In this document: positions 1 through 8,543 of the stretch, piece after piece
Numbering within the stretch: the stretch's first letter is position 1
Layout of the letters: every line of letters starts with the position of its first letter
Origin: Desertifilum tharense IPPAS B-1220
GTDB taxonomy: Bacteria > Cyanobacteriota > Cyanobacteriia > Cyanobacteriales > Desertifilaceae
Reading direction: 5' to 3'
NCBI RefSeq assembly: GCF_001746915.1
Contig: NZ_MJGC01000060.1
Location: forward strand, 1-63,890
Length of the DNA: 63,890 nt
Position numbers and translations under genes: made by a program
The notes under the pieces: generated by a model
Told to the model about the DNA's origin: nothing
Seen by the model: only the letters and a program-made list of their open reading frames with translations
Database searches by the model: none

Positions 1-83
1 TCCCCAACCCCCAACTCCTAACTCCCAATTCCCTTCTTCCCCAACTCCCAACTCCCAACTCCCAACTCCCTTCTTCCCTCTTT
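1..83. repeat. 37-bp-period tandem repeat built from heptamers
   Basis: The window opens inside a low-complexity array. A unit beginning CCCCAAC starts at 2 and again at 39, giving a 37-bp period. The second unit contains an iterated CAACTCC heptamer. The pattern matches the short tandemly repeated repetitive (STRR) heptamers known from cyanobacteria. The same unit recurs at the far end (63750-63890). No gene is visible. Confidence 0.85.
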
Positions 84-632
84 ATGCTCCCCTTACGCCG
101 CCTATCCCAAAATCTTCAACAGCGTACCTTGATCTGTACGTTTGTCGCCTTAACCTCTGGTTTGTTTTGGTCGTTTGTTGGCGGACAAATTAGCGTGAAT
201 GCGCGGACTCAGAAATGTACGCCGCTGTTTTGGCCCCTCAGAACGGCTTGTAAAGCGGTTGTCACCCCCGTTGCCTTTTGGCAGGGGAGTACCACGGGTT
301 TATGGACGGGAGCAATTCTAGGCGCGTTTATTGCAGGGTTAGCCACCGCCAAATCTGAAGAAGAAGCTTCTGACTTAAAACTCACTCCCGAACAGCGCCA
401 AGAGGCGGAACGGTTACTCCTAGAACTGCTGGCAAATCTGGATCGGCTGGAAAATCGGGAAGATACGCTTGTGCAAGCTTTGCAGAGACAACACCAACAG
501 CTACCCGGAGAAAAAACCCTCACTGAGGCGGATATTCACAAGTTACTGCTGGCTTTGCAAACTCAGCCAACCGCTACAATTTTGCGACTTCCATCAGCTA
601 ACCCTACTCCAGCACCGCCAGAGCAGGGTTAG
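84..632 (+). CDS. Hypothetical cyanobacterial membrane protein
   Basis: A 182-residue protein that I do not recognise as a named family. A hydrophobic segment lies at about residues 16-34 and a second, Gly/Ala-rich one at about 71-88, so two membrane passes are plausible. Residues about 90-155 are charged and helical, rich in Glu, Leu and Gln. The last 15 residues are Pro-rich. The first ATG after the upstream repeat array is used; no clear Shine-Dalgarno (SD) sequence precedes it. The gene converges on the RTX-type gene at 668. The composition looks like a real cyanobacterial protein, but function is unknown. Confidence 0.6.
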   Translation: MLPLRRLSQNLQQRTLICTFVALTSGLFWSFVGGQISVNARTQKCTPLFWPLRTACKAVVTPVAFWQGSTTGLWTGAILGAFIAGLATAKSEEEASDLKLTPEQRQEAERLLLELLANLDRLENREDTLVQALQRQHQQLPGEKTLTEADIHKLLLALQTQPTATILRLPSANPTPAPPEQG

Positions 633-636
633 AAAA

Positions 637-674
637 CTTCTAGAAGCGAGCTAGGATCGGGTGCGCTTTAGAAG
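637..674. terminator. Hairpin between convergent genes
   Basis: CTTCTAGAAGCG (637-648) pairs with CGCTTTAGAAG (664-674) with one bulged base. It sits between the stop codons of two convergent genes and overlaps the end of the minus-strand one. There is no strong T-tract, so this is a possible bidirectional terminator only. Confidence 0.35.
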
Positions 675-1396
675 AATGGGTTGCTACCGATTTGTAAGTC
701 TGCATCTGTAATGCTGACAAAATCAATAGCATTAAAGGTACTCGCGGCAACATCAAGCACAATACCGAGCGCTTGACCTGTAGTTTTGAGGCGAATAACC
801 GTATCGTTAGCAGCACCTCCGGTAAAATTGAATAGATCGTCAAAGACGAGATCGGCAAACGTTAAGCCTTGGGTTAGACCAATATAGTCTTCTGCGTCGT
901 TGTAGATTAGGCGATCGACCTGATTAATATCGAAGTTCGCTAGATCGGCTCTCAAAACGAGAGTATCGCTTCCTGCTTCTCCATGTAGAGTATCGACGCC
1001 TAAGTCTCCGATCAACAAGTCGTTCCCATCGCCACCAAATAGGGAATCGTTATCTCGACCTCCGCGTAGGGTGTCTTTTCCGGCTCCACCATAAAGCACG
1101 TCGTTACCGACATCGCCTCGGAGCAGATCGTCGCCGTCTTCTCCGCGTAAGATGTCATTATCTTTGCCACCTAAAAGGCGATCGCCACCACCACCCCCAG
1201 CAATAAAATCATCGCCTCGATTACCGAGAATCACTTCAGCATCGTTGGAGCCTTGAACGTTATCATTGCCTCCTAATAACCATAACCCTTGAGTTCGTCC
1301 TAAAAGTTGCCCAGAGCTAAGGGTAAAGTTGTCAGCCAGCTCTGTTCCCAATAAACGCAGAATGTTAGAGGGATCGGGAATTGGAATAGAGGACAT
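668..1396 (-). CDS. RTX-type calcium-binding repeat protein (copy A)
   Basis: A 242-residue acidic protein whose middle (about residues 41-150) is made of GGxGxDxL-type nonapeptides such as GGDGNDLLIG and GGAGKDTLRG. This is the hemolysin-type calcium-binding repeat, which folds as a parallel beta-roll with Ca2+ between turns. There is no N-terminal signal peptide. That fits the C-terminal type I secretion often used by RTX proteins, although no transporter is nearby. It is a close paralogue of the next minus-strand gene at 1764: same length, same ends (PIPDPS near the N-terminus, GSNPFF at the C-terminus). Likely a secreted or surface protein; the exact role is unknown. Confidence 0.8.
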   Translation of the reverse strand: MSSIPIPDPSNILRLLGTELADNFTLSSGQLLGRTQGLWLLGGNDNVQGSNDAEVILGNRGDDFIAGGGGGDRLLGGKDNDILRGEDGDDLLRGDVGNDVLYGGAGKDTLRGGRDNDSLFGGDGNDLLIGDLGVDTLHGEAGSDTLVLRADLANFDINQVDRLIYNDAEDYIGLTQGLTFADLVFDDLFNFTGGAANDTVIRLKTTGQALGIVLDVAASTFNAIDFVSITDADLQIGSNPFF

Positions 1397-1698
1397 ATTC
1401 TTATCAACCTTTGTTAATGAGGAAGAGTGAAAATCGATCGCTCTGCTGAGGTGCGACCGTTCAAGTTTTAATTAGGTAGATGTCACGGTTCGCACTCGGT
1501 CAGATGAAAATCAGACTACGTAATAGTACGTAGCTTTTGCGAAGGCTCAAGCGGTAGAGATGCCCTGATTTTCTTGCTAACAGTGCGATCGATCTAAATG
1601 TACTTCCATCATAATCGAATTGTAGGGAAATGATGAAAATTTAAGTATTTACCGAATTGTAATATTTAGCAAATTATGATAAAGAAAAATTTATTCTC
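1397..1698. other. Intergenic gap with multi-hairpin element
   Basis: This gap lies upstream of RTX copy A. It holds a compact structured element at 1506-1573. A perfect 9-bp outer stem (GAAAATCAG 1506-1514 with CTGATTTTC 1565-1573) encloses three inner hairpins. These are CTACGTA/TACGTAG (1516-1522/1527-1533), a GCTTT/AAGGC arm (1533-1546) and a weak CTC/GAG arm. The remainder is AT-rich. No coding sequence is supported. The element could be a folded 5' leader or a dispersed repeat. Confidence 0.6.
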
Positions 1699-1734
1699 AA
1701 AAAAATCCCCGACGCCAGCCACACCAGCGCGGGG
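1699..1734 (-). terminator. Rho-independent terminator after RTX copy B
   Basis: Read on the minus strand, a GC-rich hairpin with outer stem CCCCG/CGGGG (1730-1734 with 1707-1711) is followed at once by a run of seven T (1699-1705). It lies 30 nt past the stop of the gene ending at 1764, which is the expected place. Confidence 0.85.
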
Positions 1735-1763
1735 AAAATGCCGATTAAGAGGAGAGAATGGAG

Positions 1764-2492
1764 TTAGAAGAATGGGTTGCTACCCACTTGCAGGTCTGCG
1801 TCTGTAATGGTGACAAAATCAACGGGTGAGAAGACAAACGCGCCGACATCTAGAACCACACCCAAGGCTTGACCTGTACTTCTGAGGCGAATTACGGTAT
1901 CGTTAGCTGCGCCGCCAGTAATATTGAGCGAGTCATCAAAGATTAAGTCAAAGAAGGTTAAGCCGTTGGTTAAGCCAATAAAGTCTTCAGCATCATTGTA
2001 GATAACGCGATCGACCTGGTTAACATCGAAGTTAGCTTGATCGGCCCTTAAGACTAGGGTATCAAAACCTGCTCCACCCTCAAGGGTATCGACACCTAAG
2101 TCACCGACTAGAAAATCATCGCCATCGCCGCCGAGAAGATAGTCATTCCCTTTACCGCCTCGCAGCGTATCATTTCCAGCGCCACCAAATAGGACATCAT
2201 CGCCTAAGTCACCGCGCAGGAGGTCGTTTCCGTCTTCTCCGTATAACCAGTCATTCTCTTTACCTCCTAGCAGGCGATCGTTGCCGCCCCCGCCAAAGAT
2301 GGTATCGTTACCCATGTTACCCAGAATGACTTCGCTATCGTTGGAGCCTTGAGCAATATCATTTCCACCCAGCAACCATAAACCTTGAGAACGGCCGAAG
2401 AGTTGTCCGGGTGTTAGGGTAATATTGTCTGCGAGTTCAGTCGCGAGAAGGCGTGGAACGCCTGATGGGTCAGGAATTGGAACGAATGCCAT
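1764..2492 (-). CDS. RTX-type calcium-binding repeat protein (copy B)
   Basis: A 242-residue paralogue of the protein at 668-1396. It has the same layout: a short N-terminal domain, GGxGxD nonapeptides at about residues 41-150 (for example GGDGDDFLVG), and a conserved C-terminal domain ending in GSNPFF. The pair is a tandem duplication on one strand. Copy B has its own strong terminator, so the two are probably separate transcripts. Calcium binding is inferred from the repeat. No catalytic domain is visible, and cell-surface or extracellular location is likely but unproven. Confidence 0.8.
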   Translation of the reverse strand: MAFVPIPDPSGVPRLLATELADNITLTPGQLFGRSQGLWLLGGNDIAQGSNDSEVILGNMGNDTIFGGGGNDRLLGGKENDWLYGEDGNDLLRGDLGDDVLFGGAGNDTLRGGKGNDYLLGGDGDDFLVGDLGVDTLEGGAGFDTLVLRADQANFDVNQVDRVIYNDAEDFIGLTNGLTFFDLIFDDSLNITGGAANDTVIRLRSTGQALGVVLDVGAFVFSPVDFVTITDADLQVGSNPFF

Positions 2493-2874
2493 AAAATCTT
2501 AAGCCTTTTGGGGTGAAAGTGGGGATAAGATTCACTCTCGAAGCTAGTTTTCAGTTATCCCAAACGAGAGCAATATTTGGAGTTCTTTCTTGCAGACTGA
2601 AACGCTAGGCTCAAGGTTCCCCAGAGGTTGGGAGGTCTGTGGTTAATTGCGATCGCGCTTCCAAATCTGCCTTTCGATCCTAGAGGTTTCAGTATCTTTT
2701 GGAGCTTGGTTGTTAACTTTCTCTACAATTGGTGTACGGTTAAGCTGAGAACTCTACCCGATTTTGGGTTGGGGATGAACAAATTCGCTTTACCCTTAAA
2801 TAATGCTTAAGCTCAAGCCACAGACGTTAGAAATTTGTTAGAAATATCAAGGCCGATCGGTACAACAATCTATT
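2493..2874. other. Intergenic gap, divergent promoter region
   Basis: This gap separates divergent genes (RTX copy B on minus, the acidic protein on plus). It contains a HIP1 site and a short open frame (2628-2810) without family resemblance. No convincing -35/-10 pair or operator was found. Confidence 0.5.
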
Positions 2875-3900
2875 ATGGGTACCTATGACCAGTTTTTTGA
2901 CTCAGAAGAAACGCTTTCTATAGCGCTGAGTCCTGAAGAAGCAGTGGGTGCGATCGCGCTCATTACTGCTAGTGCTTTGATAGCGGATGATTCTGAATTT
3001 GATACTGACTTTTTAGCCAACTTGCTCTGGGAGTGCGAAATTTTAGGCGACTATCCAGAGGAAGATATTGCCGATTTTCTCACCAAACTATCGGAATTGG
3101 CAGATGCGGAAGGATTTGGAGCCATTTTTAATGCTGCTTATGAGGCGCTTTCAGACGAAGATGTTTTAGATGCTTTTGAAGCCGCTATTTTAGTGATTGT
3201 CTTAGAGCGCGAAGACATTAGCACCGAAGCGAAAACGTTTTTGAATGAGTTGCAAATCGCCTTAGAAATCGCAGATAACGAGGCTCAAGAAATTATTGAA
3301 GATGTCTTAGACAGCCTTGAAGAAACAACCCTAGATGAGGAAGCGATCGCAGAAATTTATAAATCTCCCGCCGGTAACTTTAAAGTTTCTGTTCCCATTG
3401 ATGCACAAGATGGGGGAAAAATTAACGCGCAACCGGGAATGGTTGGATTTAGCGATGACTTTGGCACCCTACTGAGAATTGACTACTCCCAAGCCAAAGA
3501 TGCAGAACTCGAAGCGCAGAAAGTCTTGGAATTGGGACGGGAAAAATATTTAAAGTCTTTGATAGATTCTTACATTTCTCAAGCAATTCTCACCAGCCTT
3601 CCTCATTCTCAGGTGTTATACGAAGAATATTTAGATGAAATGTTAGATGGCTGTTATTTTGCGATGGTCGATTTGCCTGAAGGTTCCACCCTATCTGTCT
3701 CGCGGAATAACGAACCCCCCGTTCGCTTAAATGCCTATCGCGGAATTATTGCGCTGACTCAAGATGATTACGCCTACTTTATCACCTCTCAGCGCAGTTT
3801 CTTTGATGGCGAAGAACCGGGAGAACTAGAAGAGGAAGCCGAGGATTTAAAAGACGAGTTAAGCGACTTCATCGAAACTATCGAGTTTATTCCAGCCTAG
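2875..3900 (+). CDS. Acidic TerB-like helical protein
   Basis: A 341-residue, strongly acidic protein. The N-terminal ~120 residues form a helical domain with hydrophobic-acidic periodicity (ALITASALIADDSEFDTDF, then LANLLWECEIL) that resembles the TerB / tellurite-resistance-like fold. The match is by pattern, not by a diagnostic motif. The C-terminal half (about 165-341) is mixed alpha/beta, starts with a KSPAGNFKVSVP segment, and ends in an acidic helix. There is no signal peptide or membrane segment, so it is probably cytoplasmic. It stands alone between a divergent RTX gene and a bidirectional terminator. Function is unknown. Confidence 0.65.
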   Translation: MGTYDQFFDSEETLSIALSPEEAVGAIALITASALIADDSEFDTDFLANLLWECEILGDYPEEDIADFLTKLSELADAEGFGAIFNAAYEALSDEDVLDAFEAAILVIVLEREDISTEAKTFLNELQIALEIADNEAQEIIEDVLDSLEETTLDEEAIAEIYKSPAGNFKVSVPIDAQDGGKINAQPGMVGFSDDFGTLLRIDYSQAKDAELEAQKVLELGREKYLKSLIDSYISQAILTSLPHSQVLYEEYLDEMLDGCYFAMVDLPEGSTLSVSRNNEPPVRLNAYRGIIALTQDDYAYFITSQRSFFDGEEPGELEEEAEDLKDELSDFIETIEFIPA

Positions 3901-4011
3901 ACGCTTGAATTCGCAAGCATAGCCAGAGGGAACCCAACGTTAATATCGCTAGCATTGTAAGTTTGTTAGACCGCAACAAGCTTAACCCAGCCTACTAGCT
4001 GAATCTATAAA

Positions 4012-4040
4012 AAAACACCCCGCTTAGTCAGGGTGTCTTT
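4012..4040. terminator. Bidirectional rho-independent terminator
   Basis: ACACCC (4015-4020) pairs with GGGTGT (4031-4036) around a 10-nt loop. A-runs lie on the left and T-runs on the right, so both strands read as stem plus U-tract. It sits between convergent genes ending at 3900 (+) and 4146 (-). Confidence 0.85.
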
Positions 4041-4145
4041 TCAACGCATCAGTAGAGTTAGTTAATTCTAGCTTGACCGATCGATGTTAATGAGCGAACA
4101 GCTTAAAGCCTTGATTGTTAGTCGGTTGGTCACATTTAATAGGAA

Positions 4146-6023
4146 TTAGAGAATCTCTAAAGCAGCCGTACTCAAAGTGCCTACGCTTCCTCCAAAGAGT
4201 TCTAAGGTAACATCTGGTGCAGCAGTTGGAGTAGCACCATTTAGGAGAACTGGGACGTTGAAGGTTAACCGATCTTGTCCTGCGCCAAAGGATAAAGTCC
4301 CGACTACATCATAGTAGTCGGCTGGAGCTGTTACAGGCAAAGCAGTACCTGGGAAAATACCACCGCTCGTAGCCTCACCCACTACAGTTTGGTAACTGAT
4401 CGTAGCAGGGTTTGTAGCATCGGTGCGAGTCACGGTAATCACAGCAAACTGATTACCTGCGCCATCTGTCGTAATGCTTGCCGGATCGGCAGTAAAGGTA
4501 GCTTGATCGAAACTAAAAGCGCCTGCTACAGGGAGAGTTCCTTCGGTAATGATGACGTGAGCAAAATCTGGAATATTTGCGCCATCATTGAGTCGGATTG
4601 TAAAGAACTCATCAGGTTCAGGAATTGCATCAGCCAGAATATCAACGGTAAAGGTAGCAGTATCGGTTCCCGCAGCAAAAGTCAGCGTACCTGAAGCAGC
4701 AGTATAGTCACTTCCTGCAATCGCCGTACCGTTGACTGTTGAATAATCTATCGTTGCTTCTCCTGTTAAATCTCCGATACGGCGAACCGTGAAGGTTGCA
4801 GTTGTAGCGGCTTCATTGAACAGGTAAGTGTTGGCTGGATCTAACACGAAGGTGTTCGGGGTTGGTGTTGGGGTGACAGCCGAATCTTGGATGGTTAGCG
4901 TTCCTGTATCCAGGGTGGTTCCGCCTGCACCAGTGAGGGTTAAATTGACGGTTTCGTCCGTTTCCACCAAGTCGTCTGTCAGGACGGGAATATTGACGGT
5001 TGCGCTGGTTTGTCCGGCGGCGAAGGTTAGGGTTTGGGTGACGGGGGTGTAGTCGGCGTCGGCGGTGGCGGTTCCGTCGCTGGTGGTAAAGGTGACAATT
5101 TCTTCAATTGCGGTGTTACCCGTGCGCGTAATGGTGACAACCGCATTCCCCACATCTTCAGCTACGGTTGCGTCTGTGATGCTGAAGGTGGAAGGTTCTG
5201 GTTCCGGATCGACAGGGACTTCTCCTGGTGCAAGGAGGCGAACGGTACTTTGACCAAAGACTAAAGCGGCTGCATCGACTCCTTGGAGGATGGCGAGGAA
5301 TTGTCCGGTGCCATTATCTCGGAGGATGGTGCTTCCGGCGTATTGTCCTTCCCCGGCAACAGCAACTAGGTCGTTGGCTGTCATTCCGCCGATTAACTGG
5401 ATGCGATCGCCAACGCTAAAGTCGGTAATAATATCGGCATCGGGTAAGGTGGTGCCTCCAGTGGAGGTAATCGCTTCTTCAGGACGAGAGACGCGACCAA
5501 TATAGAAGGTATCGTTACCGTTACCTCCGGTCAATACGTCGGCCCCTAGGTCGCCGAAAATGTGATCGTCGCCGTCGCCGCCAAAGATGGTGTCATTGCC
5601 TTTACCCCCGTAGAGGGTATCGTTTTCTTGACCCCCATCAATTACGTCGTTCCCCGTTCCACCATAGACGAGATCGTTACCGCGATCGCCAAATAGCACG
5701 TCGTTGCCATCGCCACCGGCGATCGTATCGCTATCTTCACCCCCGTAAATGGTATCGTTGCCTTGATCGCCAAATAGCAGATCGTTGCCTAAATCTCCAA
5801 AGATGATATCGTCATCTTTGCCGCCATAGATGGTGTCGTTGCCTTCACCGCCTCGCAGCGAATCATTCCCTTGGTTGCCAACAATAAAATCGTTGCCTGT
5901 CAAGCCTAAAATAATGTCATTTCCTTCCAATCCCAGAATCGTATCATCGCCTGCTAATTCGGCGGGGGTTCCTAGGTTTCCGGGAATTACATCAGGGCCA
6001 AAGGTGCCGGTAATCGTAGCCAT
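4146..6023 (-). CDS. RTX calcium-binding / Calx-beta multidomain protein
   Basis: A 625-residue modular protein. Residues about 25-170 are RTX nonapeptides (GGDGNDVLFG, GGTGNDVIDG and others). Residues about 170-265 form the usual RTX C-terminal cap with FYIGR and a DIITDFSVGDRI stretch. After an EPEPS linker come two clear Calx-beta-type domains (about 275-380 and 390-500; each has the TFAAG core and an acidic D/E-rich turn) and a third, more divergent one (505-625). Both module types bind Ca2+ and are common in secreted cyanobacterial adhesins. No signal peptide is seen, consistent with type I secretion. The RTX block sits at the N-terminus rather than the usual C-terminus. Confidence 0.85.
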   Translation of the reverse strand: MATITGTFGPDVIPGNLGTPAELAGDDTILGLEGNDIILGLTGNDFIVGNQGNDSLRGGEGNDTIYGGKDDDIIFGDLGNDLLFGDQGNDTIYGGEDSDTIAGGDGNDVLFGDRGNDLVYGGTGNDVIDGGQENDTLYGGKGNDTIFGGDGDDHIFGDLGADVLTGGNGNDTFYIGRVSRPEEAITSTGGTTLPDADIITDFSVGDRIQLIGGMTANDLVAVAGEGQYAGSTILRDNGTGQFLAILQGVDAAALVFGQSTVRLLAPGEVPVDPEPEPSTFSITDATVAEDVGNAVVTITRTGNTAIEEIVTFTTSDGTATADADYTPVTQTLTFAAGQTSATVNIPVLTDDLVETDETVNLTLTGAGGTTLDTGTLTIQDSAVTPTPTPNTFVLDPANTYLFNEAATTATFTVRRIGDLTGEATIDYSTVNGTAIAGSDYTAASGTLTFAAGTDTATFTVDILADAIPEPDEFFTIRLNDGANIPDFAHVIITEGTLPVAGAFSFDQATFTADPASITTDGAGNQFAVITVTRTDATNPATISYQTVVGEATSGGIFPGTALPVTAPADYYDVVGTLSFGAGQDRLTFNVPVLLNGATPTAAPDVTLELFGGSVGTLSTAALEIL

Positions 6024-6407
6024 TGCTTACTCCACAGGTTAAAGGTTGCTGTTGGTAGAGGCACCTGTAGAGAATTTGCTTTCAGTTTTAACTTCTAGCT
6101 TTCATTCTGTTTTCAATCCTCTGCAAGCTTTGAGTTTGAGATGAGTAAAAATTCGCTTGAGAGGAAAGTTGCTGATTGAAGTAAATTAAGACACGAACAA
6201 AATTTGCGATCGCACCAGAGGCGCACTGCTCAGAATAAATTACCCTCGATTGACGATCTCTATTTTATTCTAGTTCTTTTTGCGAGAGAAAATAATAGAT
6301 TCCGGACTATTCTATGCTTTCTTTAACAAGATTGAGTGGCGGTTTACAGAAACAACATATTCCTGTTTTTTTCGAGTTTACTCAATCTTAAAACTCAGAG
6401 AAAATAC
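6024..6407. other. Intergenic gap with long-looped inverted repeat
   Basis: AAGATTGAGT (6328-6337) and ACTCAATCTT (6380-6389) form a perfect 10-bp inverted repeat with a 42-nt loop. It lies just past the stop of the TPR gene at 6408 on the minus strand. No T-tract follows, so it is a weak terminator candidate. The rest, including the region upstream of the RTX/Calx-beta gene, shows nothing I can name. Confidence 0.5.
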
Positions 6408-8168
6408 TTAGATTGCTTGATTGGCACCGGACGCTTGCATTACTTTTCGATCTAAGTTGAAACTTTGTTCTTGAACTTGCATCGCTTTATTAAAAGCGCT
6501 GACTGCTTCTTGATAGCGCTTAAGTTCTGCTAAAATGGCTCCTCTAGCTCGCCAAATGTCTGGAGAATTAGATTCTAAAGATAAAGCCCGATCGTAAGCC
6601 TGGAGCGCTTCTTCATATTGCTTTAAGACGGCAAGTAAATAGCCGCGCTTGCACCAAACTTCGGCTTGATTGTTATTCAAACTGAGAAGGCGATCGCAAA
6701 CAGCAACCGCGTCTTCATACTGTTCCTTTTTTTCGAGTAAATTCATCCGGTGACGCAACGCTTCTTCCTCTTTGGGATTGACTTGCAAAGCGCGATCGAA
6801 GGACTCCAACGCTTCAGAATCGCGTTTTAACCGCTCGCAGGCAATTCCCCGCTGTACCCAGAACTCTGCTTTTTGAGGGGTGATTTCTATGGCTCGATCG
6901 TAGGAAGCGATCGCCTCTTCAAGCTGCTGCAAGCTAACTAAAACCTGGGCGCGATTATACCAGATTTGAGGCTGCTTTGGACTTAAACTTAACGCTTTGT
7001 CATAGGCAGCTAGCGCTTCTTCATAGCGTTCTAACCGCCTTAAAATGCTGCCGCGATTATACCAAATCTCTAAGCGTTCGGGTTGAATCTCCAGCGCTTT
7101 ATCATAGTTTTCCAGAGCTTCCTGATAGCGCTGCAATTTCCCTAGGGTATTGCCTCGGTTATACCAGCATTCAAAGCGATTGGGGTTCAGTTTATTCGCG
7201 CGATCGTAGGCATTTATCGCATCCTCATACTGTTCTTTTTCACTCAAGGAATGCCCTAAACCAAACCAAGCCTCGTAAACCTCTGGGTGCTGTTGCGTGG
7301 CTTTTTGATAAATGGCGATCGCCTCTGCGTGACGACCTTCCTTCATCAAGCGTTCGGCTTGTTTGATAAAATCATTAGAATCCGCCTTCGTAAAAGGCGA
7401 ATCTGTCTTTTCCAGTTTCACCTGGCGCGTTCCATTCCCAGTGGGTGAATCTAAAGTCAATGAAGGTTTGATTTTGTAGAGTTCTTGAAAAATCTTATCC
7501 TTCTCTGACTGCGCTTCCGAGACCATAAACTGCAAATGCATCATAAACTGAGACTTGAGCGCCTCAATTTGTTGAATCGAAGCCTTAGAGAGTTCCGAAC
7601 GATTGACAATATCTTGTAGCTCATCCTTAATCTTCTGCTTGTGCTTGCCAATTTCTTGATTCAGTTGTTCGAGATACCCGTCTGCTTTCTCGTTATAGTT
7701 ATCTAAATAATTTTCTAGTTCTCCCACCTTATGAAGCTGCTTTTTGACATCTTCAACCAACTCCTGTACCACTAGCTTGCGAACGACTAGAAAGAGGAGA
7801 ATTGTAGCAAATGGGAAGAAAGTGAGAATCACCAACAGCGCGTTTAGCAAAGTAATCGAATAATCCAGGCTTTGCGAGCGTTGAACATTCGCATCCGTAG
7901 CAGTTGTAGCGTCATTTGCCACGGCGAGAATCAGTTGTCGCAACTCCCGAACATCGCTTTGGGTTAAATTCAGTTGGGGTTGTGCTTGTGCTAAGAGCAT
8001 TTCCGGTTGACTATCAGCAATTACCGTATAGGGAACCTCTGATGATTGAGGCGTTGCGATCGCAGATGGCACAACATTAGCGGGTAGCGTTCCAGCAACC
8101 GCCGCTTGTTCTCCATCCGGTGCTAGTAAGGTGGCAAGTGCCAAAATTGCAAGGGTTGAACTCTGCAT
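6408..8168 (-). CDS. Membrane-anchored TPR repeat protein
   Basis: A 586-residue protein from the ATG at 8168. That start is chosen because GGAG lies 8 nt upstream and it yields a signal-like N-terminus (MQSSTLAILALATLLAPDG). An upstream in-frame ATG at 8231 has no SD. In order: N-terminal hydrophobic segment, a Gln/Pro-rich stretch, a transmembrane helix near residue 115 (LLVILTFFPFATILLFLVV), a coiled coil (about 140-230), then about nine TPR units with WYNRG and YDKAL cores. TPRs mediate protein-protein contacts; the partner is unknown. It shares this plan with the next gene upstream (8544-10430), so the two look like diverged tandem duplicates. Confidence 0.75.
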   Translation of the reverse strand: MQSSTLAILALATLLAPDGEQAAVAGTLPANVVPSAIATPQSSEVPYTVIADSQPEMLLAQAQPQLNLTQSDVRELRQLILAVANDATTATDANVQRSQSLDYSITLLNALLVILTFFPFATILLFLVVRKLVVQELVEDVKKQLHKVGELENYLDNYNEKADGYLEQLNQEIGKHKQKIKDELQDIVNRSELSKASIQQIEALKSQFMMHLQFMVSEAQSEKDKIFQELYKIKPSLTLDSPTGNGTRQVKLEKTDSPFTKADSNDFIKQAERLMKEGRHAEAIAIYQKATQQHPEVYEAWFGLGHSLSEKEQYEDAINAYDRANKLNPNRFECWYNRGNTLGKLQRYQEALENYDKALEIQPERLEIWYNRGSILRRLERYEEALAAYDKALSLSPKQPQIWYNRAQVLVSLQQLEEAIASYDRAIEITPQKAEFWVQRGIACERLKRDSEALESFDRALQVNPKEEEALRHRMNLLEKKEQYEDAVAVCDRLLSLNNNQAEVWCKRGYLLAVLKQYEEALQAYDRALSLESNSPDIWRARGAILAELKRYQEAVSAFNKAMQVQEQSFNLDRKVMQASGANQAI

Positions 8169-8300
8169 TCTTAAAACTCCAGGCTCATTAAACCATTGAG
8201 TGAGAGATTGAGTGGAAAAAGCCATCTTCATCGCAGCCAGGGGAACAAATCTAAGAGCGTCGTTAGTCTATTTCATAGATTGATATCTTGCACCAGTGCC

Positions 8301-8367
8301 AGAAACCGGGTTTTTTGCCAAGTGATTAAGCTGAAACCCTTGATTTTTCGTTGAAAACTCGGTTTCT
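8301..8367. repeat. Imperfect terminal-inverted-repeat element
   Basis: AGAAACCGGGTTTT (8301-8314) and AAAACTCGGTTTCT (8354-8367) are inverted copies with 13 of 14 matching bases, enclosing about 39 nt. The element fills part of the 375-bp gap between the two TPR genes. It has the look of a small MITE remnant. The rest of the gap (8169-8543) holds only an unconvincing short frame. Confidence 0.6.
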
Positions 8368-8543
8368 CAGGTTGAAAGATCTGAGTAGAGCAATCTTGAC
8401 AAAAAGAGAACGCCATACCGCTTCAACCCATCCTAGTAAAGGCTCAGGATAGGTCAGATTATTTATTGATACTGGCATTGCCAACAGAATCGGGAGAAAT
8501 TGGGGTTCTCCCGAATAAAGAATCATGAATTTACCAATTGCAC

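Noticed and set aside
2628..2810. 60-residue plus-strand open frame upstream of the acidic protein gene
   Set aside because: No family-like sequence, no ribosome binding site, and it lies in a divergent promoter gap.
5034..5264. Gly/Val-rich frames antisense to the RTX/Calx-beta gene
   Set aside because: They are complements of the repeat codons and have no independent support.
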